Positions 43,263 through 53,166 of a DNA stretch of 64,000 nt are shown here, piece by piece. Under the pieces are notes generated by a model, which did no database searches, was not told the origin of the DNA, and worked only from the letters and a program-made list of their open reading frames with translations. This DNA is from AWTP1-13 sp963797005 (GTDB lineage Bacteria; Pseudomonadota; Alphaproteobacteria; Rhizobiales; Hyphomicrobiaceae), in the NCBI GenBank assembly GCA_963797005.1, contig CAWCOF010000003.1, positions 310,001-374,000 on the forward strand, read 5' to 3'. Both the position numbers and the translations under genes were made by a program. Position 1 is the first letter of the stretch; every line of letters starts with the position of its first letter.

Positions 43263-45674
43263 TCACGCGCTGCCGGGGGCAGCGGCGGGTTCGGGTTGCT
43301 CGCGCACCGCCGGCCGGGAAGCTCCCGCGCCGGCCGGCAGAGAGATGCGAATGAGGGCGCCGTGCGCACGGCCGGGGGCCGGCGGCGCATCCTCCAGGGA
43401 CAGCGTCCCGCCGTGCTGCTCGACGCTTTTTTGCACGATGGCGAGGCCCAGCCCCGTGCCCTTGTTGCCCTTGGTCGTGACGTAGGGTTCGAGCAGGCGG
43501 GTGCGGTTGTGCTTGGGCAGGCCCGGTCCGTTGTCGATGACCTCGACATCGACGCGATCGCCGTCGAGACGCACGACCGTCTCGATGCGTCCGCGCCAAC
43601 CGGCTTCGCGATCCGGACTCTCGGCGTACGCCAGGATCGCCTCCTCGGCGTTCTTGACCACGTTGCTGATGGCCTGCGAGATCAGCCGCCGATCGCACGA
43701 GACGATGATCGGCTCGCTCGGGAGCTTCTTGTCGAAGGTGATGTCCTGCCCGGCCATCTGCCGGTCGAGCACGGAGGCGCGGACGATGTCACGGATATCG
43801 TGCTCGGCCATCTGCGGCTTGGGCATGCGGGCAAAGGCCGAGAACTCGTCGACCATGCGCGTCACATCGCCGACCTGGCGAATGATGGTGTCGGTGCACA
43901 GCTCGAAGACCTCGCGGTCCTCGGTCAGCACCTTGCCGTACTTGCGGCGCAGGCGCTCGGCTGAAAGTTGTATGGGGGTGAGCGGGTTCTTGATCTCGTG
44001 AGCGATGCGGCGGGCAACGTCGGCCCAGGCGGAGGTGCGCTGTGCGGCGACGAGGTCGGTGATGTCGTCGAAGGTCAGCACCGAGCCGTAGTCCTCCTCG
44101 TCCTGCGCCTCGTGCGTGAGGCGCGCTGAGAAGGTGCGCTCCTCCCCATCCAGCACCACCGTCACCTGCCGCTGGGACCGCCCCTTGGCATTGGGGTCCT
44201 GGCTCTCCTCGAGCAGCACGCCGAACTCGGGAACCGCCTCGGCCAGCTCGCGGCCGACAAGGCTCGACTCCGGCCGACCAAGAAGCTTTTCCGCCGAGCG
44301 GTTGACAAGCGTCATGCGCCCGTTGGGATCAAGGCCGATCACGCCTGCCGAGATGCCGTAGAGCACCGCCTCCATGAAGCGCCGCCGCTCGGTGAGCTGG
44401 GTGTTGGTGGTCACGAGCTCGTTGTGCTGGTGCGCGAGCTGCTGCGTCATGTGGTTGAAGTTCATCGACAGGCGGCGCAGGTCGCCCTCCCCGCGCCGGA
44501 TCGGCAGCTCGACCTTCATGTTCCCCTTCGCCACCTGCTGGGCGGCGTTGATCAAGCGGCGGATCGGCGCCACCAGGCGCCCGGCGAACCATAGGCCCAC
44601 CCAGACGGCCGCCAGAAGCGCCGTCAGCGAGATCATGAAGTACATGAGCCCGTGGGCGAGCTTCAGCCCGCCGCGGCGCTGGCGCAGCTGCTGGTACTCG
44701 GCAACGCCGGCCTCGGTCCGGCGCAGCTGGCGCACCACCGTCGGGCTGACGCCACGGGCAACGTAGAGGTAGGCATCGGGATAGTTGTGCAGTTTGGCGA
44801 TTGCCGCGACACGGAAGGTGGCAACCGGCATCAGCAGCGGCACCTGGCCGTGCTCGGCAGCGCGGATCAGGTGCTCGGGTGGCGGAACGTAGGGGATCTT
44901 GTCGTCCTCCAGCACCGCCACCTCGACCTTGCCCTTGGCGTCGATGACGTAGGCGACGGGGAGATCGCGCAAGCCGGCCTGCGCGAAAACCAGCTCCCGG
45001 AATTTGAGCTTGTCGCCGGCCAGCCGGGGTGCCGCATCGTCGAGGTCCTTGGCCATGTTGACGATGTCGGTGCGGATGACCTGGCCGTGCTCCTCGAGGT
45101 AGGCGTGGGCCACATCGAGCGAGCTCATGACGATGGAGGTGGTCTGCCGGTTGAACCAGTTGTCGAGGGAGCGCGAAAAGGTGGTGGTGGCGGCAACCGC
45201 AAGCAATAGAGCCGGCAGGGCGGTGATGATGCTGAACAGCGCAACGATGCGCGCATGCAGCCGGGCCCCCGCGACTTTCTTCCTCCAGGCGCGCCGCAGA
45301 CCGACCACCTGGACGGCAATGACCACGACCATGGCCAGTGCAAGCAGGACGTTGGCGAACAGCACGCCCAGCACCACCTCATTGCGCGGCACAATGGGTG
45401 TGAGGCCCGTCAGGATGAGATAAGTGGCAAGGCCCGAGACCAGCGACAGGCTGACGACGATGAGGCCGATCCAAAACGCCCGGCTGCCCGTACCCGGAAG
45501 CTCGGGTGCGTTCTCATCCAGCAGCGGGTCGAGCGGAGCCGGGTTCTCGGTGGCCAGTCGCCGCAGCCGGTTCCAGCCGTGATGCAGCGCAACCGCTGCG
45601 CGCCCGGCTGCATCCCGCAGCGCGACAGCGAAGTTTTTTGCAGCCCGACTAAGCTCTTGGATCAGCTGGTTCAT
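43263..45674 (-). CDS. ntrY: sensor histidine kinase NtrY
   Basis: About 803 residues from ATG 45674 (MNQLIQELSRAAKNF); the frame also allows 45728. Order: N-terminal helices (FWIGLIVVSLSLVSGLATYLI, VVLGVLFANVLLALAMVVVI, FSIITALPALLLAVAATTTF), a periplasmic or extracytoplasmic sensor part with FNRQTTSIVMSSLDVAHAYL, HAMP (GRLVAPIRRLINAAQQVAKG), PAS (YGISAGVIGLDPNGRMTLVN), HisKA with the phospho-His in ADVARRIAHEIKNPLTPIQL, and HATPase (NVVKNAEEAI, VIDNGPGLP, GTGLGLAIV). It phosphorylates NtrX in response to nitrogen or redox cues. It ends 25 bases before ntrX and diverges from the lptF operon. Confidence 0.93.
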   Translation of the reverse strand: MNQLIQELSRAAKNFAVALRDAAGRAAVALHHGWNRLRRLATENPAPLDPLLDENAPELPGTGSRAFWIGLIVVSLSLVSGLATYLILTGLTPIVPRNEVVLGVLFANVLLALAMVVVIAVQVVGLRRAWRKKVAGARLHARIVALFSIITALPALLLAVAATTTFSRSLDNWFNRQTTSIVMSSLDVAHAYLEEHGQVIRTDIVNMAKDLDDAAPRLAGDKLKFRELVFAQAGLRDLPVAYVIDAKGKVEVAVLEDDKIPYVPPPEHLIRAAEHGQVPLLMPVATFRVAAIAKLHNYPDAYLYVARGVSPTVVRQLRRTEAGVAEYQQLRQRRGGLKLAHGLMYFMISLTALLAAVWVGLWFAGRLVAPIRRLINAAQQVAKGNMKVELPIRRGEGDLRRLSMNFNHMTQQLAHQHNELVTTNTQLTERRRFMEAVLYGISAGVIGLDPNGRMTLVNRSAEKLLGRPESSLVGRELAEAVPEFGVLLEESQDPNAKGRSQRQVTVVLDGEERTFSARLTHEAQDEEDYGSVLTFDDITDLVAAQRTSAWADVARRIAHEIKNPLTPIQLSAERLRRKYGKVLTEDREVFELCTDTIIRQVGDVTRMVDEFSAFARMPKPQMAEHDIRDIVRASVLDRQMAGQDITFDKKLPSEPIIVSCDRRLISQAISNVVKNAEEAILAYAESPDREAGWRGRIETVVRLDGDRVDVEVIDNGPGLPKHNRTRLLEPYVTTKGNKGTGLGLAIVQKSVEQHGGTLSLEDAPPAPGRAHGALIRISLPAGAGASRPAVREQPEPAAAPGSA

Positions 45675-45981
45675 GTGCTCGGTGGCGCCGCTTTCATGCA
45701 GCAAAGCGATCACACTGATCACTGGCACTGTGGCATTTTCGCGACAATTGCCGACTTACGCCAATACGAGCCCCAGCGTCAAGAGCGAGCCCGCCTGCGG
45801 CCGAGATCGCTCCGTGGCGGTGGACAACGCCGGCTTCGGGGCTGAGGAGCGCACCGTTGCTGATAGCATGAACGCGGGCCACCTTTCCGCCACCATGGTG
45901 TCGGACACCGCACCAACCCATTGATTTGATGCGTCAGGCGCCGCCATCAGGGCACGGGGCGGCGGGCGCCGGGGGAGTTCG

Positions 45982-47190
45982 ATGCGCATCCTCAGCCGAT
46001 ACGTGTTTCGGCAGACCGCCGGCGCGCTCGTTCTCATCATCATTTCGCTCACCGGCATGACCTGGATTGCCGTCGCCCTGCGCCAGCTCGACCTGATGAC
46101 GACGCAAGGCCAGGATGCGCTGCGCTTTCTCGCCATGACCACGCTGGCCATCCCGACCATGATGGCGGTGATCGCGCCGATTGCATTGCTGATCGCGTCC
46201 ATCCACGTCCTCAATCGTCTCAACGGCGACAGCGAGCTGATCGTCATGACGGCTGGCGGAGCGCCCGTGTGGTGGCTGATGAAGCCTTTCGGACTGCTCG
46301 CCCTCCTGGTGGCAATCGGCGTCGCCTGCGTGAACCACTGGGTGGGGCCATGGGCGCAGAAGTCGTTGAGGGGGCTCGTGGTGGAGGTCCGCTCCGACCT
46401 CATCGCGCAGGTGATCCAGCCCTGGCGCTTCACCTCGCCCGAGGCGAAGCTCACCGTGCACATTCGCGACCGCGGACCGACGGGAGAGCTGCTGGGGCTC
46501 ATGATGCATGATGCCCGCGACGCCAAGCAGACCGTCACATACCTTGCCGAGCGCGGCCGCATCATCAAGCAGGGCGACGCCGCGTATCTGCGCATGGACA
46601 AGGGCCACATCCTGCGTCGCAGCGAGAAGGACCCCACCCCGCAGATCGTCGCGTTCGACCGCTATGTCGTCGACTTGCAGCAACTCGAGCAGCGCATCGA
46701 CCAGGTACAGACGCTGCGCCCGCGCGAGCGCTATACGCCCGAGCTGCTATGGCCGGATCCGAACGACGCCTACGTCAAGCAGAACCCCGGTCGCGTCACG
46801 GCCGAGTTGCACGAGCGGTTCGCAAGCCCGCTATATGCCTTCGCCTTCATGCTGCTGGTGATCGCGTCCATGGGGCAGGCACAGACCACTCGGCAGAGCC
46901 GCATCCAAAGCGTCGTGGGGGCCTTTGCGGTTGCCACTTTCTGCAGGATTCTGGGCATCGCCACCAACAACATGGTGGTGGTGCGTCCCTCGCTGAGCGG
47001 ACTCCTCTATGTCGTGCCGATCGCGGCAGCCGTGCTCGCGGCCATCTCCGTGCAGTGGCACCTCTATCCCCGTCCGCCGTCACGGCTCACCAGGGCGTAC
47101 GCGTCCCTGCTGGATGGCGCCACGGCATGGCTCTCCGCCCTCTGGTCGCCGCGGCCTGCTCGCCGCCCGGCGCGCGGCATGAGAGGTTGA
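45982..47190 (+). CDS. lptF: LPS export permease LptF
   Basis: 402 residues, YjgP/YjgQ family. Helix 1 MRILSRYVFRQTAGALVLII, helices 2-3 around FLAMTTLAIPTMMAVIAPIA and MTAGGAPVWWLMKPFGLLAL, a large periplasmic beta-jellyroll loop (FTSPEAKLTVHIRDRGPTGE, YLAERGRIIKQGDAAYLRMD), and three C-terminal helices ending in WHLYPRPPS. LptF pairs with LptG and the LptB ATPase to extract LPS. It starts the operon lptF-lptG-lptD-surA-pdxA-rsmA, with lptG four bases downstream. Confidence 0.92.
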   Translation: MRILSRYVFRQTAGALVLIIISLTGMTWIAVALRQLDLMTTQGQDALRFLAMTTLAIPTMMAVIAPIALLIASIHVLNRLNGDSELIVMTAGGAPVWWLMKPFGLLALLVAIGVACVNHWVGPWAQKSLRGLVVEVRSDLIAQVIQPWRFTSPEAKLTVHIRDRGPTGELLGLMMHDARDAKQTVTYLAERGRIIKQGDAAYLRMDKGHILRRSEKDPTPQIVAFDRYVVDLQQLEQRIDQVQTLRPRERYTPELLWPDPNDAYVKQNPGRVTAELHERFASPLYAFAFMLLVIASMGQAQTTRQSRIQSVVGAFAVATFCRILGIATNNMVVVRPSLSGLLYVVPIAAAVLAAISVQWHLYPRPPSRLTRAYASLLDGATAWLSALWSPRPARRPARGMRG

Positions 47191-47194
47191 TCGC

Positions 47195-48289
47195 GTGCTC
47201 GGTCCCCGCACGCTGCGCCGCTACATCGCCCGCCGGTTCTTGTTGGCGATCCTGGCGACGTTCACGGTGTGCGCCGTACTCATTTTCATGATCGACATGG
47301 TCGAGTTGCTGCGGCTTTCGCGACGCGCTACCGATCTGTCGATCAGCATGCTGCTGTGGATGGCGCTGCTGCGCCTGCCCGCCTTCACCGAGATCCTGCT
47401 TGCGTTTGCCGTGCTGGTGGGAAGCATCGCCGCCCTGATGAGCCTCAACCGCAAGTCGGAGCTCAACGTCATGCGGGCGGGGGGCATGTCGGTGTGGCAG
47501 TTCCTTTGGCCCGGCCTGGTCGTGGCGCTCGTGCTGGGGATTGCCGCCGTGACCCTCTTCAATCCGCTCGCTGCCAGCGCACGCTCGGAGGCCGAGCGCC
47601 TGATTGCGGAGGCGTTCGGCAAGGAGGCGAGCCTGCTTGCCACCTCGGGCGAGGGGTCCTGGCTGAGGCAGGACGGGGCGGACGGCCAGTCCGTCATGAC
47701 GGCCCGCGCTGTGGCCGACCAGGGGTTGTCGCTGGCCGGCGTGATTGTGTTTGTGTTCAACCCGCAAGGGGCTTTCGTCGAGCGCATCGACGCGGAGCGT
47801 GCAACCCTCGGTGACGGCTACTGGGAGTTGCGGCGGGGGATCGTCTCGCGCCCCGGCAAGGAAGCCCAGCCTTTCGAGCGCTATACCGTAAAAACCTATC
47901 TGACGAGAGAGAAGGTCGGAGACGCTCTGGGCTCGGAGATCTCGGTGTCGTTCTGGCAGCTCCCCTCGCTGATCGAAGTAGCTGAAAGAGCTGGGCTTTC
48001 TCCCGATCGCTACAAGATGCAGTACGCGCTCCTGCTGGCGCGGCCGATGCTGCTGATCACCATGGTTATTTTGGCTGCCACTGTGTCTCTGCGGTCATTC
48101 CGCTCCGGGGGGACCCAGACTATGGTTTTGACCGGGATGGTCGGGGGAATCGGCTTTTTCCTCCTGTCGGAAGTCTCGCGACAGATCGGCATTGCCGGTC
48201 TGATTTCGCCAGGTACGGCAGTGTGGGTGCCGATTGGACTAGCTTTGCTCGTCTCACTGACGGTGTTGCTACACCAGGAGGACGGCTGA
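47195..48289 (+). CDS. lptG: LPS export permease LptG
   Basis: 364 residues, YjgP/YjgQ family. GPRTLRRYIARRFLLAILAT is helix 1; RLPAFTEILLAFAVLVGSIA and NRKSELNVMRAGGMSVWQFL are the conserved helix 2-3 block; the jellyroll domain is around RQDGADGQSVMTARAVADQG and GYWELRRGIVSRPGKEAQPF; the C-terminal helices include RPMLLITMVILAATVSLRSF. It forms the LptB2FG complex with LptF. The start is GTG, four bases after lptF; its stop is adjacent to the lptD start. Confidence 0.92.
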   Translation: MLGPRTLRRYIARRFLLAILATFTVCAVLIFMIDMVELLRLSRRATDLSISMLLWMALLRLPAFTEILLAFAVLVGSIAALMSLNRKSELNVMRAGGMSVWQFLWPGLVVALVLGIAAVTLFNPLAASARSEAERLIAEAFGKEASLLATSGEGSWLRQDGADGQSVMTARAVADQGLSLAGVIVFVFNPQGAFVERIDAERATLGDGYWELRRGIVSRPGKEAQPFERYTVKTYLTREKVGDALGSEISVSFWQLPSLIEVAERAGLSPDRYKMQYALLLARPMLLITMVILAATVSLRSFRSGGTQTMVLTGMVGGIGFFLLSEVSRQIGIAGLISPGTAVWVPIGLALLVSLTVLLHQEDG

Positions 48290-48292
48290 GTG

Positions 48293-50713
48293 ATGCGTCG
48301 CGCGCCGATACCGCACACCGCGTGCGGCCGAGCGCCTGCCTGCAGTCGTCGCATTGACGCACTGCGGATGGCGCGCGCGCTCGTCTTGCTGGCTGTCCTT
48401 GGTTTCCTTCTTCCGCTCGCTTCTGGTCCTTCGCTCGCGCAGGACCCCAGCACGACCGTCGCCAAGTCGAGCTCGAACAGGGCGTTCCCGCGCGCCAAGG
48501 GCGGCATCCTGGGTCCACACAAGAAGATCGACCAGACACAGCCGCTCTACCTGCAGGCTGACCAGCTGCTCTACGACACCAAGAACAACCGGGTCATCGC
48601 CCAGGGCAACGTCGAGATCTATTACAACGACTACATCCTCACCGCCGATCAGGTCGTCTACGACCAGAACGTCAACAAGCTGCTGGCAGAAGGCAACGCG
48701 CAGCTCAAGCATCCCAACGGCAGCATCACCAGGGCGGACAAGTTCGAGGCCCTCGACGATTTCCGCGATGCCTTCATCCAGTCGCTCAGCGTCGTCACGC
48801 AGGACGACACGCGCATCGCCGCCGATCGCGCCTACCGACGCGAGGGCAACATCACCGAATACGAGCGCGGCAAATTCACGCCCTGCAAGAACGATCCGGG
48901 CATGCCGCCGCTATGGTGCATCAGCGCAGCGCGCATCATCCACGACCAGAAGGCTGCAACCATCACCTATCAGGACGCACAGTTCGAGTTCCTGGGCGTT
49001 CCGGTCTTCTATCTGCCCTACTTCCAGCACCCCGACCCGTCGGTTAAGCGTCGCTCGGGCTTCCTGATGCCGACTTATGCGAACTCCTCCGAGCTCGGTT
49101 TCGGGTTCGAGCTGCCCTATTACTTCGCGCTGGCGCCCAACTACGATTTCACCTTCCATCCCCAGTATTGGAGCAAACACGGCGTCCTGTGGCAGGGTGA
49201 TTGGCGACACCGGCTCGCGAACGGCCAGTACAGCATCAAGATCGCGGCCATAGACGAGGGGTTAGACGAAGCGAGCGGCGGCTTGAGCGACAAGAGCGGG
49301 TGGCGCGGCTCGATCGAAACCAAGGGCCAGTTCTCGCTGTCTTCGTGGTGGCGCTACGGCTGGGATGTGACGGTGGAGAGCGACGACAGCTTCCGCCGCT
49401 TCTACAAGCTCGACCCCATCCTGCAGACCGACCGCGTCAACACGGTCTATCTGCAGGGCATGAGCGATCGGAACTACTTCAGCGCCAGGCTCTATCAGTT
49501 CGGCGGGCTCCTGCTCAACGATCCGTCCTACTCGGAGTCCCTGGTGCATCCGGTCATCGACTACCGGTACATCGTCGGCCAGCCGGTGCTGGGAGGCGAG
49601 CTCAGCTTCAACGCGCACGCGCGCAACATGACGCGCGACGACGGCACCGACACGACCCATGCGCTGGCCGAGGCCAACTGGCGTAAGCAGATGATCGATC
49701 CGATCGGTCAGGTGTGGACGCCCTTCACGTATGCGCGCGGCGACGTCTACAACTACGCGCAAGCGGTGAGCCCGATCGACGGGACCACTCCTATCTCCGA
49801 CGACACCGTCCTACGCGGCGTCGCCGCTGGCGGTGTCCTCTACTCCTATCCCTTCGTCGCCCACACCGGTGCGGGCTCGCACGTGATCGCACCGACGGCC
49901 CAGATCATTGCGCGCCAGAGCAGGGCCGATCAGAGCCGTCTGCCCGACGAGGATGCCAAGAGCCTGGTGTTCGACGACACGCTGCTCTTCGACGTCGACA
50001 AGTTCTCCGGCTACGACCGGTTCGAGACGGGCACACGCCTCAATGTGGGCGCGCAGTACACCTTCCAGGCCAACAACGGCATCTACGCGCGGGCGGTGCT
50101 GGGGCAGAGCATCCAGCTGGCGGGGGCCAACCCGTACGCCGATCCGGGGCTGGACCCCACGGTGAAGTATAACTACTCGCCGGTGAGCGGCCTCGAGACT
50201 GACCGCTCCGACTATGTAGCCGGTCTCTATCTGTCTCCGTGGACAGGCCTGAGCGTAATCGCCCAGGGACGCTTCGACGAAAGGGACTGGAGCCTACGCC
50301 GGCAGGATACGGCGCTGCAGGCCAGCTATGGCCCGATCTTCGGCTCGGCGGCTTACACGTTCGCCCACTTCGATCCGCAAGTGTCGGCAACGACCGCCGT
50401 CGGCGACCAGCAAGACATACTGGGGACCCTCGGGCTCAAGCTCACCGACCGCTGGGCCGTGGCTGGCACGATGCGTTACGACATCGATGCCAAGGATCGC
50501 ATCCAGGATCAGCTGTCCTTGAAGTATGCCGACGAGTGCTTCGTGCTGACCGCCTCGTACACGGAGACCTTCGTCGAGAATGCGGCCCTCGACCTCAAGC
50601 CCGATCGCACGCTGATGCTGCGTTTCGAGCTCAAGCATCTGGGTGCGTACAGCTACAGGACCGATCAGCTTAACCACGTCTTCGGAGACACCAACCAGGG
50701 ACCGAAGCTCTAG
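48293..50713 (+). CDS. lptD: LPS-assembly protein LptD
   Basis: 806 residues. A signal peptide (ARALVLLAVLGFLLPLASG, cleaved after SLAQ) is preceded by about 25 extra residues. The N-terminal OstA-like domain is seen in LYLQADQLLYDTKNNRVIAQ GNVEIYY-type repeats; the LptD C-terminal barrel starts around YFALAPNYDFTFHPQYWSKH. Cysteines in FTPCKNDPGMPPLWC and, late, YADECFVLTASY could form the disulfides needed for maturation. It inserts LPS into the outer leaflet with LptE. GTG at 48290 or ATG at 48293 could be the start; I take the ATG. It follows lptG without a gap. Confidence 0.92.
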   Translation: MRRAPIPHTACGRAPACSRRIDALRMARALVLLAVLGFLLPLASGPSLAQDPSTTVAKSSSNRAFPRAKGGILGPHKKIDQTQPLYLQADQLLYDTKNNRVIAQGNVEIYYNDYILTADQVVYDQNVNKLLAEGNAQLKHPNGSITRADKFEALDDFRDAFIQSLSVVTQDDTRIAADRAYRREGNITEYERGKFTPCKNDPGMPPLWCISAARIIHDQKAATITYQDAQFEFLGVPVFYLPYFQHPDPSVKRRSGFLMPTYANSSELGFGFELPYYFALAPNYDFTFHPQYWSKHGVLWQGDWRHRLANGQYSIKIAAIDEGLDEASGGLSDKSGWRGSIETKGQFSLSSWWRYGWDVTVESDDSFRRFYKLDPILQTDRVNTVYLQGMSDRNYFSARLYQFGGLLLNDPSYSESLVHPVIDYRYIVGQPVLGGELSFNAHARNMTRDDGTDTTHALAEANWRKQMIDPIGQVWTPFTYARGDVYNYAQAVSPIDGTTPISDDTVLRGVAAGGVLYSYPFVAHTGAGSHVIAPTAQIIARQSRADQSRLPDEDAKSLVFDDTLLFDVDKFSGYDRFETGTRLNVGAQYTFQANNGIYARAVLGQSIQLAGANPYADPGLDPTVKYNYSPVSGLETDRSDYVAGLYLSPWTGLSVIAQGRFDERDWSLRRQDTALQASYGPIFGSAAYTFAHFDPQVSATTAVGDQQDILGTLGLKLTDRWAVAGTMRYDIDAKDRIQDQLSLKYADECFVLTASYTETFVENAALDLKPDRTLMLRFELKHLGAYSYRTDQLNHVFGDTNQGPKL

Positions 50714-50899
50714 ACTGTGATAGTGGCCGCATCGGCCTCGCGTATCGGCGCCATCCCTCGACCATCCCACCGAGCGTGCCGCCGCCGCCATGCCAGCGCC
50801 ACGGTTCTCTTGTGGATATCGGGCACCGCCGAAGGTAGCTCGGGGTAGGATTGGTTGCGTCGAATCGCACCGAGCGCTGCTCGCGCAAGATTGGGTCAG

Positions 50900-52096
50900 A
50901 TGCCTTTTAGCTTACGCGCCCTGCCGATGACGGCCTGCGTTTGCGTTCTCGTGGCGGGCGCGGGCTTGCCCACGTCTGTCGCTGCCAAGTCGCGTGACAC
51001 GCGCCAGGCGGTCGCCGAGCAGCAGGCACCCGCCAGGGGCAAGGTCCAGCAGGGTATCGTGGTGCTGGTCAACGACGACCCCGTCACCGCCTACGAGATC
51101 GAGCAGCGGGCCAATTTCCTGGCCGCGAACGCGGGCGGAACCAGCGCCGACATGAAGACCAAGGCCGAGGCACGGTGGCGGCAGATCACCAAGGACCCGC
51201 GCACCAACCAGCGTCTGCAGAAGCTCTTCCGCGAAAAGGGCGTCAAGACGCGGGAGGAGGCGACGGTGGTGCAGCGGGAGTTTGCCAAGAACCTGCAGCG
51301 CGAGATGTTCGAACAGCTGAAGCGCGAGGCGCGCACCGGCAGGGTGGCCCACTTCAAGAAGCAGGCCCAGGAGGAATTGATCGAGGAGCGGCTCAAGCTC
51401 CAGGAAGCCAAGCGATTGGGCGTCGAGTTCAGCGACGCACAAGTCGACACCATCATGAAGAACCTGGCCGAGCGCAACAAGATGACGCCGGCCCAGTTTG
51501 CCGAGCATCTCAAGCGTTCCGGCATCGATCCGCAGACGATGCGCGAGAGGTTCAGGGCCAGCTATGGATGGCGCGACGCGATCCGTCGCCGTTTTGGCGC
51601 GCAAATCTCGGTCAGCCGGCGCGACGTCGATCGTGTAATCGCCGACACCGCCAGTGAGAGCGGCGACGACGCGATGGAGCTGCAGCTTCTCAAGATTACG
51701 TTGCCGATGCCCAGCCACATCGACCAGACGGCCTTGGCCAAGCGCTTCGCCGAAGCCGAGGCCATGCGGCACAAGGCCAAGAACTGCCAGGCGATGGCCG
51801 GCCTCGCCAAGACCATTTCGGATGCCAGGTTCGAGGACCTCAAGGCCGTCAAGCCCGGCAGCATTCCCGAGCCGACGCGATCCATGCTGCTGGCAGCCAA
51901 GGATGGCGATATCCTGCCGCCGACGACGGCGCCGAGCGGCATCGAGGTCTACGCGGTTTGCGGGCGGCGGGTGAACAAGGGTGACGATAAGCAGCGCGAA
52001 AAGGCAACGCAGGAGCTGCAGGCTCGAGAATTCGAGATGCTGGCCACGCGCCACCTCCGCGACCTCAAGCAGGACGCCCACATCGAATACCGCTGA
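50900..52096 (+). CDS. SurA-like periplasmic chaperone / peptidylprolyl isomerase
   Basis: 398 residues from ATG 50900, which gives a signal peptide (RALPMTACVCVLVAGAGLP, cleavage near VAAKS); the frame is open to a TTG at 50855. The SurA N-terminal domain is clear: IVVLVNDDPVTAYEIEQRAN, then QEELIEERLKLQEAKRLGVE FSDAQVD and KMTPAQFAEHLKRSGIDPQT with MRERFRASYGWRDAIRR. The PPIase part (LPMPSHIDQTALAKRFAEAE onward) is weakly conserved and only one such domain is seen; E. coli SurA has two. It helps fold outer-membrane proteins such as LptD, its upstream neighbour. Confidence 0.85.
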   Translation: MPFSLRALPMTACVCVLVAGAGLPTSVAAKSRDTRQAVAEQQAPARGKVQQGIVVLVNDDPVTAYEIEQRANFLAANAGGTSADMKTKAEARWRQITKDPRTNQRLQKLFREKGVKTREEATVVQREFAKNLQREMFEQLKREARTGRVAHFKKQAQEELIEERLKLQEAKRLGVEFSDAQVDTIMKNLAERNKMTPAQFAEHLKRSGIDPQTMRERFRASYGWRDAIRRRFGAQISVSRRDVDRVIADTASESGDDAMELQLLKITLPMPSHIDQTALAKRFAEAEAMRHKAKNCQAMAGLAKTISDARFEDLKAVKPGSIPEPTRSMLLAAKDGDILPPTTAPSGIEVYAVCGRRVNKGDDKQREKATQELQAREFEMLATRHLRDLKQDAHIEYR

Positions 52097-52125
52097 CCGC
52101 CCGCGCGGCAGCGATCGGCCAAGCC

Positions 52126-53166
52126 ATGCCCCGCGCTCCTGAGCAACATCCCCCTGTCGCAGCGACGATCGGCGATCCCTCTGGCATCGGCCCCGACGTG
52201 ACATTGGCCGCCTGGCGAGAGCGCCACACGTTGGCGCTGCCGCCTTTTGCTCTCTATGGCGATCCGGGTGTACTCGAGGCGCGCGCGCAGCGGTTGGGCA
52301 TCAGCGTTCCGATCGAGGCGATTTCCTCGCCGCGCGAGGCGCCGGCGGCGTTCGCAAGGGCCTTGCCGGTTGTGGTGGTCGGTGCTGGTGCGCGGGCTGC
52401 CGAGCGATCCGCCGATCGTCTGGTGCTCGGCGCCATCGAGGAGGCGACGGCCGCCGTGATCGCAGGCGAGGCGGTGGCGCTCCTGACCAATCCGGCGACC
52501 AAGAGAACCCTGCAGGCGCCCGGGCTCGCCTATCCCGGCCATACCGAGCTGCTCGCGGCGATAGCCTCGCGGTTTCTGGGAGGCGGCGCCTTCCGGCCTG
52601 TGATGATGCTCATGGCCGATGAGCTCAAGGTTGTGCCGACCACCGTGCACATCCCCCTCGCCGCCGTGCCTGCCGCGCTGACGCGCGAGCTTCTCCTCGC
52701 CACCATCCGCACGGTGGCCGCCGCGCTCGTGCTGGATTTCGGCATCGCCGCGCCGCGACTTGCCGTGTGCGGCCTCAACCCGCACGCCGGCGAAGGCGGC
52801 ATGATCGGCACCGAGGACGCCAATGTGATCGCGCCCGCCATTGCCACGCTGGCTGCCGAGGGCATCGCTGTCACCGGCCCTCACGCCGCCGACACGCTCT
52901 TTCATGCCGAGGCGCGCCGTGCCTACGATGCCGCGATCGCCATGTACCACGACCAGGCACTCATTCCGCTGAAGACACTGGCGTTCGATCGCGGGGTCAA
53001 CGTGACGCTGGGGTTGCCGTTCGTGCGCACCTCGCCGGATCACGGCACGGCCGTGGGGATCGCGGGCACCGGCAAGGCGCGGCCCGGCAGTTTCATCGCC
53101 GCGCTGCGGCTTGCCCACGAGCTGGGCCTCCGCCGCGCCAGGGCCCGCGCCGTATCGCGGCCATGA
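52126..53166 (+). CDS. pdxA: 4-hydroxythreonine-4-phosphate dehydrogenase PdxA
   Basis: 346 residues. ATIGDPSGIGPDVTLAAW is the N-terminal signature, LLTNPATKRTLQAPGLAYPG HTELLA the substrate-binding block, ERATIGTED-type AVCGLNPHAGEGGMIGTEDA the metal/NAD block and MYHDQALIPLKTLAFDRGVN VTLGLPF the family hallmark. It oxidises 4-phosphohydroxy-L-threonine in PLP biosynthesis. The three metal-binding histidines lie in PGHTELL, DQ-adjacent YHDQ and RTSPDHGTA. It overlaps rsmA by four bases, so the two are translationally coupled. Confidence 0.93.
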   Translation: MPRAPEQHPPVAATIGDPSGIGPDVTLAAWRERHTLALPPFALYGDPGVLEARAQRLGISVPIEAISSPREAPAAFARALPVVVVGAGARAAERSADRLVLGAIEEATAAVIAGEAVALLTNPATKRTLQAPGLAYPGHTELLAAIASRFLGGGAFRPVMMLMADELKVVPTTVHIPLAAVPAALTRELLLATIRTVAAALVLDFGIAAPRLAVCGLNPHAGEGGMIGTEDANVIAPAIATLAAEGIAVTGPHAADTLFHAEARRAYDAAIAMYHDQALIPLKTLAFDRGVNVTLGLPFVRTSPDHGTAVGIAGTGKARPGSFIAALRLAHELGLRRARARAVSRP

